Shown: in pieces, positions 1 through 11,170 of the stretch
Layout: each line of letters begins with the position of its first letter
Numbering within the stretch: the stretch's first letter is position 1
Notes under the pieces: generated by a model
Seen by the model: the letters and a program-made list of their open reading frames with translations, nothing else
Told to the model about the DNA's origin: nothing
Databases searched by the model: none
Position numbers and translations under genes: made by a program
Source: Rotaria sordida
Taxonomy: Eukaryota; Rotifera; Eurotatoria; Philodinida; Philodinidae
Assembly (NCBI GenBank): GCA_905250125.1
Contig: CAJNOL010000553.1
Span: forward strand, 9,688-73,687
Direction: 5' to 3'
Length of the DNA stretch: 64,000 nt

Positions 1-371
1 TAAAATTGATATCATTCGATGCAGAATTTCGAGCTGAGTCTAACTCAAGCAACATAGCGAATCCGGACAGGAAAAACTTTCAGAAAAGTTTTGAAAAAAA
101 CCAGTATTTTGAGGTCAAGTGTTGATTTTTGCTCGATGACCTCCCACCCCCTCTCCCCCTTGATCTTTACACCATCAGATTCGCCGTAAAATTCTGCATA
201 TAACTCAAGTTGAACCAAAATTAACTCAAGTCCAGGGGCGAATCCGAACAGTATAAACTCGAATCTGGTGCTAACTTTACTTGTGTAGGGTGAAATTACC
301 ATCAAAATAATTATATTGAAAATCATGATTATTTATTTTTATATGACATAAAATGAAAAAAGTAAGATAAG
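1..371. other. no gene recognised
   Basis: The left edge holds no recognisable coding region. Two loosely similar stretches (about 45-75 and 215-255) share the words 'ctcaag' and 'gcgaatccg-aca', which suggests an old small duplication. The minus-strand open frame over 45-326 lacks any family signature. Confidence 0.4.
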
Positions 372-829
372 TTAATTGATTGCAAATGTATGTTGTCGTT
401 GAATACGCATTGTTGTTTCTTTCATTGAATAATACAATCCATATGTATTCCAATGTAAGCCAGCCATTTCTTGCAGTATTTTGTAAAGCAAGTGGTGATC
501 GTATATAAGCACCATCTAGATGTGATTGAAAACAATTTGTAAATCACCATGCACCATGATAAGTTAATGCACAATTATTATAAAATAAATTATCATAATC
601 ATGGCCATAAATAGAAAATGATATTCTGTTAGCATTATCCCATGATGATGAAAGTGAATCACCAGCTGTTGATGTGTTCGAACGAAATTGTGATATTTGT
701 AATTTATAATTTTGACTTTCATTATCTACAGCAAATTCACCATATTCAGCTATACGTATTGGAGAATCTCAAGGTTGTAGATCAATTCGAAGATTAAAAG
801 AAAGATAGCGTTAAATAAATCAACAGGAT
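372..829 (-). pseudogene. decayed fibrinogen C-terminal domain (FReD) gene
   Basis: Read on the minus strand, this stretch encodes the C-terminal half of a fibrinogen-related domain, the fold of ficolins, tenascins and invertebrate FREPs that binds sugars or acetyl groups outside cells. The conserved blocks appear in order: FNLRIDL, EYGEFAVDNESQNYKL, STAGDSL, the NCA-x-YHGAW block, FTNCFQSHLDGAY, and after a one-base frame shift WNTYGLYYSMKETTMRI followed by a stop at 372-374. It is broken by an in-frame TGA at 769-771, by a TGA at 544-546 where the family has the second Trp of 'GAWW', and by the shift near 475. The N-terminal part of the domain is missing upstream. Family identity is clear from the motifs; loss of function is inferred from the three lesions. 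Confidence 0.82.
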
Positions 830-1326
830 AGTAGTAACGAATATGGTTAACGCATGCGCCTGCCTTTTTGTAATTGAATGGTGTAAATATGGAATGAACT
901 GAGTTTTATATTTATTTTAACAAATCAAACTCTGTCTACGAAATAGGTAGTAGTGGATACTTGCACACCTCGGACCGACCGGATCCGGATCTAGAATTCT
1001 ATTTTTTCTTGGGTGCAGAAGTATAGCTAAAAGTATTTCATACCGTTGGAGATATTGATGTTACTGTTGGTTGAATGATTTCTGTTTATCAATTAACTGT
1101 AGAGTTTTCTTTTTTTTAACAGAACGTTCCTTTCAATTAAATGAGGACTTTGAATTTATCAAGCATCGAGTGATAAGAACGTGAACAACAAGGAGTAAAC
1201 GTACGTTGACATTTTTTTTGAGAATAGCCAATAAATCGTTGAAAACTTGATACTTGCCTTGTTCATGTGCAGAAAAGCTACCAGATATTGGCTGAAAAAA
1301 GACTCAGATCTGAATCTGACTACAGT
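830..1326. other. gene-free AT-rich stretch
   Basis: I see no gene, RNA or repeat here apart from poly-T runs. It lies upstream of the fibrinogen-domain relic and may once have held its 5' exons. Confidence 0.35.
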
Positions 1327-1383
1327 AGGGTGTGGGTGTGGGTCAATATATAATTAAGACACCTACATCAACATCCACACCCA
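1327..1383. repeat. telomere-like hairpin T1
   Basis: Two and a half TGTGGG-type units on the left (gggtgtgggtgtgggt, 1328-1343) face a shorter C-rich arm ending ccacaccca. The spacer is about 25 bases and AT-rich. Confidence 0.75.
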
Positions 1384-1848
1384 TTTTTGTTAGTATCTTC
1401 TCTTAAAACTTATTTTTATTATCGTTTCAAATGTAAACTACTACTTTCTCGGTTCCGTTTTTAAGAATGTTCTACGTACATGTTTTATTTAAGAATATGA
1501 ATATAATAAACTTGATTTTTTCCAAGTGAAAAACGTGATGAATGAAAAGCAAAACTATTGTTTTTGTTGTTAAGGATCTCTCTCAGATAAAGTCAATTTT
1601 GTGATTTATAGCTTGTGAGATAGAACAATGTGTCTACTCTCGAATGGATTATCGTTGATTGATTTTATGATAAGCTTTAAGGATATTACATAGATTTTTC
1701 TAAACCTCAATATTGGGGGAAAAAAAGGTTTTTAAAAACTTATTTTCTGTTATTCTTAAAATTGATTTTTTTTTTTGAGTATACTGTTTGCGCAGGCAAA
1801 CCTTACTCAATAACGATTCAATACAGAAGTGATCATTTTTTTTATTGC

Positions 1849-2051
1849 ATAGAGTACTCGTAAGACTAGGTCGTTAGAGAGCCTTATTTTTGAATTTCTC
1901 TATTGGTGAAATAAAAAACTTATATATTTCATTTTTATGAGCGTTTGTTTTAGTCATGAATTCGAGAACTTTTCGGAAAAGACTTTTTAAAAAACAAACC
2001 ATGGAAATTTCAAAAATCGGGCTCTGTAATGACCTAGCCCTAGAGTACTCT
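1849..2051. mobile_element. fold-back MITE-like element
   Basis: The two ends are inverted copies of each other. 'tagagtactc' begins the left arm at 1850 and closes the right arm at 2041-2051. Similarity continues inward through 'ctaggtc-tta-agagcc' and 'atttttgaaattt', giving arms of about 60 bases around an AT-rich centre. No coding capacity. The size and structure fit a miniature inverted-repeat element; the family is not known to me. Confidence 0.6.
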
Positions 2052-3118
2052 ATAATTTAAAAACCTTTCCTGGCATGCTTAACTCGTATCCTCATAATGA
2101 GGACCTTACTCGCGTAAATGGTATTTTTTACTAATGAACTGACTATAACTTGTGAATATGACGTAGATTTGGAAAGATATTTTAACTATAATATGCTCTA
2201 GCCAAGACCGGTATTTTCTGAAATTTTGATTAAAATCAGACGAAAAATAACAAAGTTGGTTTCTGAGGGGCCTCTTAATAAAAAAAAATTGAGCAAAGAA
2301 CGACAAAAAATTTACCATCATATGTAAGAAATAGAACAGAAAAAAAAGAGGAAGAAAAGTTTACTAGCGCAGCTGCTTTGTGAATGAAATGTGAGGCTTA
2401 TATATTCCATATGAGCTAGCAGATAATCTAGTATAAATTGTTTTTTTTTGTGTAATGAAGTATACTTTTAAGTTTAGAACAAGCGAAAGTGAAAGGTTGA
2501 GAGATTTATCTGCGTGTAGGTGTGACATTAATACGAATACACTCTTGAACAATAATAACCGTATATTGAATATAAGTACTAATCATCATCTGAGTGAAAT
2601 TAAACTTCAAGAAGTCGAATTTTCAAAATTGAGCTTCTTGATTGACACTAAACTTTGTTCGAGTTTCAATGATTAAGTCATTGAATTTTCGTTTCAATTT
2701 TCTTATATTTGTGAATTCTCTTGAAATAAATATTTGAATCAAATTTTACGAAGAGGAATATTATATTACACTATATTTTTCAGATGAATCAATGATTTTC
2801 TTTCTGTAAAACGAACAATTTTACATAATATTCTTCGAAATCAATTAAATTCGCAAAATCAAATAAATACTCTTTCAATCACATCCATTTTGAATCCCGT
2901 GTCTCTGAAAAAAGTTTCATATTAACTTGTTCGTAATTTCAAACGCATGTTATTGCATTTTTCTTTTGCAACATTTGGAAGGTGAGTCACCGACTTAGTG
3001 TTACATTTCTTTTTTAATATTTCAATGAATAAATATGCACGCATTTGCCTTTTTTTTCCGTTCTATATAGTCATCTATGACACATGATTAAATATTTCTA
3101 CTCGACGTGAATCTGTAA
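2052..3118. other. intergenic region before F-box gene
   Basis: AT-rich. A 73-codon open frame at 2455-2676 (+) has no domain signature and overlaps an open frame on the other strand, so I do not call it a gene. Promoter elements of the F-box gene should lie near its right end but none is distinctive. Confidence 0.35.
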
Positions 3119-3181
3119 TTGTGTCACATTGTCGGGAAAAAAAACACATTTTACACATGTGCATTCTGCATACTACGACTT

Positions 3182-6100
3182 ATGTCTACTAAAAAGGGAT
3201 CCTATTTTCAAACGTTACCCATCGAACTTATTCATCGAATTTTTGATGATGTCGATGCAGAGACAATTGTCTTTTCAATTCGTTGCGTCTGCAAACGGCT
3301 CTATTCCATTGCCAATGCCTACAATCGTTATGCGCTGGACTTTCGTTATATGTCAAAATCTGATCTACCTCGCATGGCACGTATTATTGATCCTAAAAAT
3401 GTTATCTCACTTACACTTTCGGATGAGGTACAGACACCCGATCAAATTCGATTATATCTTTCTCACTTTCGTATCCATCTATTCATTCGACTACGTTCAT
3501 TAACTCTCTTTAACGTAAAATACGAAGACTTGTATGAATTTCAAAAACATATCATGAAATATCCTCTTATAACATTCTCAATGTCGTCTATTGAGTATGA
3601 TATGAACATAACAACATTGCTATCATCTATCATGTCACACAATAATCTTCGTAAATTCGAATTCAATGGAATTGATGAGATCTTCAGTAAAATACAATGG
3701 CCTATTTCATGTAGATTGAAACATGTAACAATTTTTCGTGAATGTAGCTGGAATAAAGTTTACTCTATTCTTGGTCATTTACCTCATCTACAAACATTAG
3801 TATTGAAAACACTAGTCGTTGATGACAGTATACTTACACATTCTGAAATCATACCGTCAAGTCATTTAACTTCATTCTCGTTAAAACTGAGTTCGGACAT
3901 AAAAATGGACAATTTTAAAACCATCCTTTCATTTTTACCTATGCTAACACATCTTCGACTAATTGGTGAGACACCTTTAACTGATCCTTTATTTTTTGAT
4001 GGTTCTCAATGGGAAAATTTCATTGAAATGAAATTACCTCTATTGAACAGGTTCGAATTCTGGTTTACTCTTAATGCATTCGATAGTCAAGATTGTACTA
4101 TTGCAGAATCACTGATTGCACCATTTCGAACACCATTCTGGCTCGAACTCAAACATTGGTTTGTTAAATGTGACTACGAGTACAACCAATTTTATCGAAA
4201 ATTTCATCTCTATTCAATACCAATATTTCAGGATAACTTTTATTATCCTCATAGACAAAGTACAATTCTGCATTCTACGTTAAACACTGCTGAGAACGAT
4301 GCAACAATCATCGTCAATGCGCATCAATTATTCATAGACTTGAGCCAAATGATGACTGAAAGCACTCGATCAAAGGTAAGCGTTATTTTAGATTTTAAAA
4401 TCGCGCTAGTTCTTCTCCAACAAATAATTCTTTTCAAAGAAAATTGATAGATTATGATTGGAATCTAATAATAAGTTTTGTTTTTTTAGCATCGTATTGA
4501 TTACTGCTGGTTTTTTGGTATCCATCCATTTTATAAGATTGTAATTATTGTTAAAGTTTCTCGGTAAAATTTTCAATAAAATTATGGACTTGTCAGAATA
4601 GATAATACATAGAGCCATTCAAAAGTAGTGACTCCATTTTATTATGTCTCTATAGAAAGCTTAAAGAAATTTTCTTTCCTGATGCAGTGATAGAGAAAAC
4701 GATGCTCTTTTTTTTTGTCCTATTTGATCACTTTTCAACTAATATCATAATAATAAAATTTCAATAAGAGTTGTTTTGGTGTAAAACTTTACTAACGGAT
4801 GAGCCAGGTTAAATGTTTCAACCACTTAATAAATTGTATTAAAAAATAAAATATACCACAAGATGTAACGCGAGAAGCTCTACAATTTACGAAAGACCGC
4901 TTATATTATAGTTGCACTTTTTGTTTTCAAAATGAACAAAATTTTGAGCAACCATTTTTTGATACAAGATAAATTCATTTTTTCTATTGCATCTTTTTGT
5001 CGCCTGATATCTTTTATTTAAGAAAAACAAAATACTTTACAAGATGCAGCGTGAAAAGCTCTATAATCTACAAAGTAAAGCTTACTTTAATTGTATACTT
5101 CTTGTTTTCAAAAAAAAAAAAATCAAAATTCCGTGCGACCAATTTTTGCTGACCCGAAAAAGTAATATTTTTCTTATTCCATATATAAAATAAACTGTTC
5201 TTTTGTAAATTGCAGAGCTTTTCGCGCTACATCTTGTGGTATATTTTGTTTTTTTAATACAATGCATTAAGCGGTTGAAACATTTAACCTGTCTCACCCG
5301 TTAGTGGAATTTCACATTTTCTATAGAGACATAAGAAAATGGGGCCACTATTTTTGGATTGCCCTAAGTAGAATTCGAACAGTAGAATAAAAGTTACAGT
5401 AGATCTGACAATCCTAAAAAAATGACTCGTTCTATTGTCCACGGTTCTCCAATATACAAGGTGTATCATCGTTCACCAGTTTATTAAATAACTTTGAGCC
5501 AACATATAATCCAGTAGTATGAGACCAGTGGGCTTTGACAATCTTCGACGAGTTCATTGTCTTGTTATCAAGATATTGAATCTTTGGTTAATTCTTCTAT
5601 AAAGATTAAGATCTCAATTAGACTAATATGTATATCGACTTTCAACAATTTTTCGAGGCATCCTCTCCGAAATATACACTTTTTCATCGATATCGTTTCG
5701 TATATGAAGCTTTTAAATAATGCATATTGAAGAAAGACTACATCGGAACATTCTGCAATTTGCTACATAGATTAGTCTGATTATGATCTTTATGTGAGCA
5801 AAGTTTCCGATCAAAAACTAAATTTTGAAAATACGATTTTATTGAATAATCTGGTTTTACATAGAAGAATTCATCAATAATTTACAATAACTCGATCAAA
5901 ACACAACACGATCATGAACATTTTGAAGACTGTTACAATGTTAGTGGTCTTCTACTAGTGGAAGAAATACGGGCTCCAAAACTTCTAATCAATTGGAACT
6001 CGAAGATATTTTTAGTCACAGAAAAATGCTACATTTCTGTATTAGAGTAAAATAGTGGCAGCTTTGAACATTCTTTGTCAATTATTATGAACAAAAACTT

Positions 6101-7358
6101 TGAATTATTCGATTCACATGAAAATCGATTTATTCACATACTAAATACTGTTTTGGTGGCGTGTTAGATTGAGTTCGATTACTTTTTGATTATCCTATAG
6201 AATTGTTTTTACACGGGTAGTATCTGTGAGAAAATTTGTGTTCGATCGATCTTACTATGTCGAAGAAATGGAGCTGGTTGGTTTAGCATGTTTTGAAAAA
6301 AAGATGCAATTAATGTAAAACACTCTTTTGTCAATATTGGAGATCATTGATTCTTCAATAAATAGTTATAAAGTCTTGCATTTGCACATCGATTTGAGGT
6401 AAATATTGTTGAACCGCACAATAGATTTTAGTAAAAAGACGTACATATGTCTTTTTTGAAAATCATTTATTTTATTGTGACTGTTCGAAACAAGATCTTT
6501 TTCTATGAGAGTCTTAAAAATAATTTTTTTCTCGTTTTTGAGTAACAATAAAAATTTCTCATTTGTAATATATTGAATAAAGGGTGCTCGAACATGTTGT
6601 TTAAGACAAATTTGTTTTATTTAAATATAAAGTTCTTTGAAAAGATTTCTTAAGTTCATACAAAAATGATCTGTACTTATTTGCTGACTTTTTTCAGCAT
6701 AGAATAGTTTTATATTGTATTTTCCAATATCTTTAAATAGTACACATTTTGTTTTTAGACGAATCCAACACCGAATTATTTATTTCGTAATGTAACAGAA
6801 CTTACGCTGACGATTAATCAACAATGGCCCATCAAATCAATTGAACATCTTTCAACAATTGTTAATCTATCGAATCTTCAAAAAGTCTACTTAAATTTCG
6901 GGTGTGACTGTAAATTCGCTGTGAGTTTGGATGTCGAAATGGATACATTATTCAAACGAGCATGGAATCTTCGTTCAATTCAAATAACTTGCAATGATTC
7001 CGAGAGAATGAAGTTGATAACTCTGAATGCTATCTGTTTGAAATTACCATCTCATATAAAACGTCTCGATACTGATATCATGTATGTAGACGACGCAAAA
7101 ATATTATTGGAACGAGCTGAACATTTATCAAGTGTCACATTTCGAAAACGTGGAGTATTTAATTTCACGAGTGAGATCATTGAATGGCTCACGCGAATAA
7201 AAAGAGATGTTGTATGTAAGGTGAATTGGGACTTATTTCTCGACTATGACTGGAGCTGTCCAGTATACTTGTGGCTTGGCAAGAGCCTGAATAACCAATC
7301 GAATACATCGATTAGTCATAAACGTGTCAAGCGAACCCATCGCTATTATTATTCATGA
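3182..7358 (+). CDS. F-box/leucine-rich protein, two exons
   Basis: Exon 1 is 3182-4375 and exon 2 is 6759-7358, joined in phase 0 across a GTAAGC donor and a TTTTTAG acceptor, giving about 597 residues. The ATG at 3182 (MSTKKGS) is the first good start; the frame is open upstream but without ATG. Residues about 10-50 form an F-box (LPIELIHRIFDDVDAETIVF, then CKRLYSIANAYNRY). F-boxes bind Skp1 in SCF ubiquitin ligases. The rest shows irregular leucine-rich spacing (LRSLTLFNV, LPHLQTLVLK, LPMLTHLRLI) and the motif FWLELKHWFVKC, which parallels LFWIDEHQWFVRC in the gene at 21178-22896. Substrate unknown. The 2383 bp intron is very long for this genome and carries an inserted element. Probably functional, since both exons are open. 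Confidence 0.85.
4612..5364. mobile_element. 753 bp TIR element inside F-box intron
   Basis: Long imperfect terminal inverted repeats of about 260 bases. The left end reads gagccattcaaaagtagtg and the right end, reversed, gggcaatccaaaaatagtgg; both go on to ccattttMttatgtctctat and later to aggttaaatgtttcaacc and taccacaagatgta-cgcga. TA flanks both ends (4610-4611, 5365-5366), as in Tc1/mariner-type insertions. Inside, the 'acaagatgta-cg-gaaaagctct' block is repeated again in direct orientation near 5040-5070. There is no transposase, so it is non-autonomous. Confidence 0.8.
5367..6758 (+). other. remainder of the long F-box intron
   Basis: AT-rich sequence with no recognised exon or element. 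It ends in a good acceptor (tttgtttttag). Confidence 0.4.
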
Positions 7359-7791
7359 TTCATTGGTTTTATTCGTTTTGACAGACATGATTTCAAATAT
7401 TCATTGACATACGAGTCAACTCATTTCACAATTGATCTCCAAATAAAAATCGAAATATTTGTAATTACAGTCATTTTTCTTTAATAAAAATGTCTGCGTA
7501 TGTCTTCTCTTCATGTACAGCTACACTTCACAGCCTTGTCTATCCTTTGTTACAAACACTTTGAAAGTACTTGATCAATTCGATTTAATTTTAATTTCAA
7601 AAAAAAAAAACTTTTCTTTTCATATGTTCAACTGAAAGTAGAAAATTTTCATCCAAAATAAAATCTTGTCCGAAAAATTCGATCATCGTTTGATAAATAA
7701 GAATTAATTCACAAAATTTTTAAATAGAAAATGTATCAGTTATACAAAGAATTTCTTGTAACAAAACATTCAAGTGAATTACCAGTAATAC
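7359..7791. other. 3' flank of F-box gene
   Basis: Short AT-rich flank; several AATAAA-like words (for example near 7440-7490) could serve the polyadenylation of the F-box transcript. No further gene seen. Confidence 0.35.
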
Positions 7792-7904
7792 GGTGTGGAT
7801 GAGGTGTGGGATTGAGAGTGCGGGTGGGTACGGATGCGGATGTTTGGGTGTGGGTGTATTTGAAGAAGAATCCAGATTGACATTGACACGTTCACCCACA
7901 CCCA
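7792..7904. repeat. telomere-like hairpin T2
   Basis: A long degenerate G-rich arm (ggtgtggg, gcgggtggg, gggtgtgggtgt) is followed by the core gaagaagaatcc, the complement orientation of the TCTTCTTC core, and by the C-rich arm ttcacccacaccca. Open frames over this interval are translations of the repeat. Confidence 0.75.
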
Positions 7905-9887
7905 TGTTCCCATCATCGAAAAAAAAAATACAAATTCATCGTAGAAAAAAAATTTACTCATATATAAAATTTCACCAATCATCAATGTTCACATGTCCTC
8001 ATCATCAAAAAAATTACTAATTTATTATCACATACAAAAATACTAAGCGTCTTATATCTTTGTCATTAAATAAATTAAAAAAAAACTTTAAATTTTGAAT
8101 AAACAAATGGACTTATATCTTTATAAAAAAATATCTCTTTTTGCAAAATGAAAAATAGCAATTTCAATCTCAACTAGATTCCAAACTCACTTCCCACATC
8201 TATATTCAAACAAACTCAAAATGATTTTTTCATTTAATACTAAAGTAATTAAAAAAGGTTATACAGAATGCCAAAGCCTCTATATCAATTTTTTCTTTAA
8301 TCTCAGTTATGCACAGAGCTAATTTTGACTAGGCAAAATCATATCTGATATTTTCAAAAAAGAAAATTCTATCTTTAGTTCAATTCTGTCTGAATACCAA
8401 ACTTGCCTGACACATATACATATTATTCTATTTTTTAAAGATTCGTATCTTAAGTTCAAAGAAAAAGAACCAAACTTAAGCATAAAAAATAAGGAAAATT
8501 TACTGCATAGGAAATTATAGAAACAACTATTCAAAAGTGTAAATACTGTTGCAAAAATAGAAGAAACCTATTTGAAACATACAAACAATCACACAACGTA
8601 ATACTTAGTCATGAAATTATTGTCAAAAGGAATCATTGAAAAATTCTGAAATCAGTATTGATAGTTACAAAGATAATTATCAACAAAAGAAATTATAAAA
8701 TAACTAAATAAAATTTTCCACTACACAAAGGTACTTTTTGGTGAATTATATTCCGTCAGGCGTTTGTCATAAGCAACTCCAGCGGACTGGAAGAGAGTAA
8801 ATGTTAACGAAAAGTTGATCGAAAATCAATAACTTTGGAAAAGAATTACGTTTCAGTACATAAAGTTTGAGTAAAATATGGTCACATCGACAAAAACAAT
8901 AAGTTTTTTTTTAACATATTATCGTAAATTACAAGCTCGTATGACAAGAAGCGTACGAATTGACTTAGAATGTTTTCAGGTATAAAGAAATAACTTGACT
9001 GGCTGTATATAATTATGATTAGTCATTGAAATCATTTACTTATTCATTACATAAGAAATGTTTCTCAATTTTTAATACTATTCCCACCCATATATGATCG
9101 CTCGGTTAGATATTTTTTCATAATATAGAGAGTCATTGCTTGCTATTCTTACGAACTAGAAATAAGTTTTGAGGAAATTTCATTACAGTCGATTTGTTTT
9201 AAAAAATAACCCAAGTCAGCTCCACCCCTTGTAAAGACCGGTTACTGATAGAAAAGTTATCTGTTTGAATCCTCGACGATGAATCATCGCCATCCATGTG
9301 TCTCCAGCAAAATGTAGGCACGCCACAGAAACGGCTCGAGTCATAACTGCTTGCAGTTAGTGAACAAAAACAAGTGAAATGGCACAGGAAATGCATAGTT
9401 TCGTTGTCTCAGGTGATATTAAATGACTTCTTTTCTATGATTTATAATCTGATCAAGTGGATTTGAGACATGTTTTAAGTTTTATTGGATATATTTATTG
9501 TATATTTCGGCATGTTTTCTATTGTACTAAAATAATTATTTTCCTCAATGTTTCTTTTTAATTATGATTCCTAATTTAATTGAAAAGAGGCAAAAAAACC
9601 ATCAATTTATACTAAAAATTTGGCATCTGGCAGTATATATGTATGGGCGTATACATTTTGTCAGTCATTATGCGCATGTACATATATATGACTATCTTAT
9701 TTTCATCAAACGATAAATTAGTGAAGCAGAAATAATGACTAATGCTTTTTTTTCTGACTCAATTTTCTTCTAGTTTACCTTTATCAAAAACGTATAAGAA
9801 TAGGGTAATAAGAGAACGCATATTTTATTTGCTTCACAGCTGTTACTTGTTCTTGAATCATCTTTGTTAAAACAGAAACAGTAAAAT
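7905..9887. other. gene-free AT-rich region
   Basis: No credible coding region, RNA or terminal repeat. Small minus-strand open frames at 8319-8534 and 9199-9396 have no family features. Confidence 0.4.
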
Positions 9888-11160
9888 ATGAAAAGGCTTA
9901 TAAAACGTTTAAATGTAAGTCAAATGAAGTTATTATATTCATAAATTACGCTAATTTTGTTATTATGAAGCAAATAATTCTGTAGATGATTTTTTCTAGC
10001 GTCGATTACATGTTTCTACACTTCGTCATTCAGTTGAATTCAACTATAAACGGAATGCAAGGAATTTATGGAAAATGTTGAAATCATCTGTAAGGACTCA
10101 TAAATTAGATTTAAATTTTCTTGCTCGTTCTTTATCATGTTATAATCGTGAACAACGTTTGATACTTGTTCAAGACCTCGAATATGAACACAATTATAAA
10201 ATTATCGATATGGTACTTGAACAGCTTGAATCACCTATGCGCTCGTGTGTACTAGCCTTGTCATTTGAACCAATTGAATTATATGTACACCATGTTCATG
10301 ATTTACTCTTTTTAACGTTTCAGAACAAAAGTAATATGAATATATCGAAAAAGTTAGTGCAAATTTTATTAGAATTAAACAACGAAGATATTAAGAAATT
10401 CAAAGACATATATAAAGATATATTTGAAAGCTCTATCGAGACCGATCTTCATGTTGTTCAAAGCAAAGAAAGCCTTCTATCCAAACTAATTATTCAATTA
10501 CTTGAAGGACAACGTAATGAAGATATTACTTATTCAGTATCAGCAGCAAAAGTGATCGCTAAAAAGCTATCCGAAACTAGCAAAGATGCGACATCTGGTA
10601 TTGATTCTGACATATTTATAAAAATTTTTACACATGATGCTTTTGCGCAATTATCAGCTGTATTTGATATATATGAAGATAGATATGGATGCCCCATACA
10701 AGCGGCTATTCAACATCAATGTGAAAATCAAATTGAAGTTGAATGCTTTCAAGACATCGTTGAATATACACGATCTCCAGCTGGTTATCATGCTAAAATA
10801 CTTCGACAAGCATTAGATCAAAATCCAGTTGATTATATTACATTAATAAGAATTTCTGTTGGCCACGAAGGCAAAGACTTATCGGAAATCAAATTAGAAT
10901 ATTCAAAAGTGTTTGATGAAACACTGGATCAAACAATTCAAGATCGTATTGATATTTTAGAAATAAAAAGATTGCTTCTTACGATAATTACGATTGGTGA
11001 CGACACAATGCCAAACGATAGTAGTGAAACTCGATCTGATAAGAGAGACAGTAGTAGTCTAGTTAGCGAAGTAATAAACTCCGTAGCAAAGTGGGTCGTA
11101 CAATTGAACAGCAATCGTTCACTTGATACTTCGAGAAATCGGTTCAAATGGCTAAAATAA
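9888..11160 (+). CDS. annexin-like protein, two exons
   Basis: Exon 1 (9888-9914, nine codons) and exon 2 (10000-11160) join in phase 0 over an 85 bp GTAAGT...CTAG intron and give 395 residues. Annexins are calcium-dependent phospholipid-binding proteins made of four repeats. The last repeat is clearest: LRQALDQNPVDYITLIRISV followed by DLSEIKLEYSKVFDETLDQ. The first repeat shows NREQRLILVQDLEYEHNYKI and VLALSFEPIELYVHHV; parts of two middle repeats lie between. The type II calcium loops (K-G-x-G-T) are missing: repeat 4 has DQNPVD where GAGTD is usual, so calcium-dependent binding may be lost. Start chosen because the ATG exon splices in frame. A Ser-rich tail follows repeat 4. Confidence 0.83.
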
Positions 11161-11170
11161 GACATGCACA

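Noticed and set aside
2106-2676. Small open frames upstream of the F-box gene
   Set aside because: They overlap on opposite strands, are AT-driven and show no family motif.
7720-8020. Overlapping open frames on both strands
   Set aside because: They run across hairpin T2 and owe their length to the G/C-rich repeat; no domain signature.
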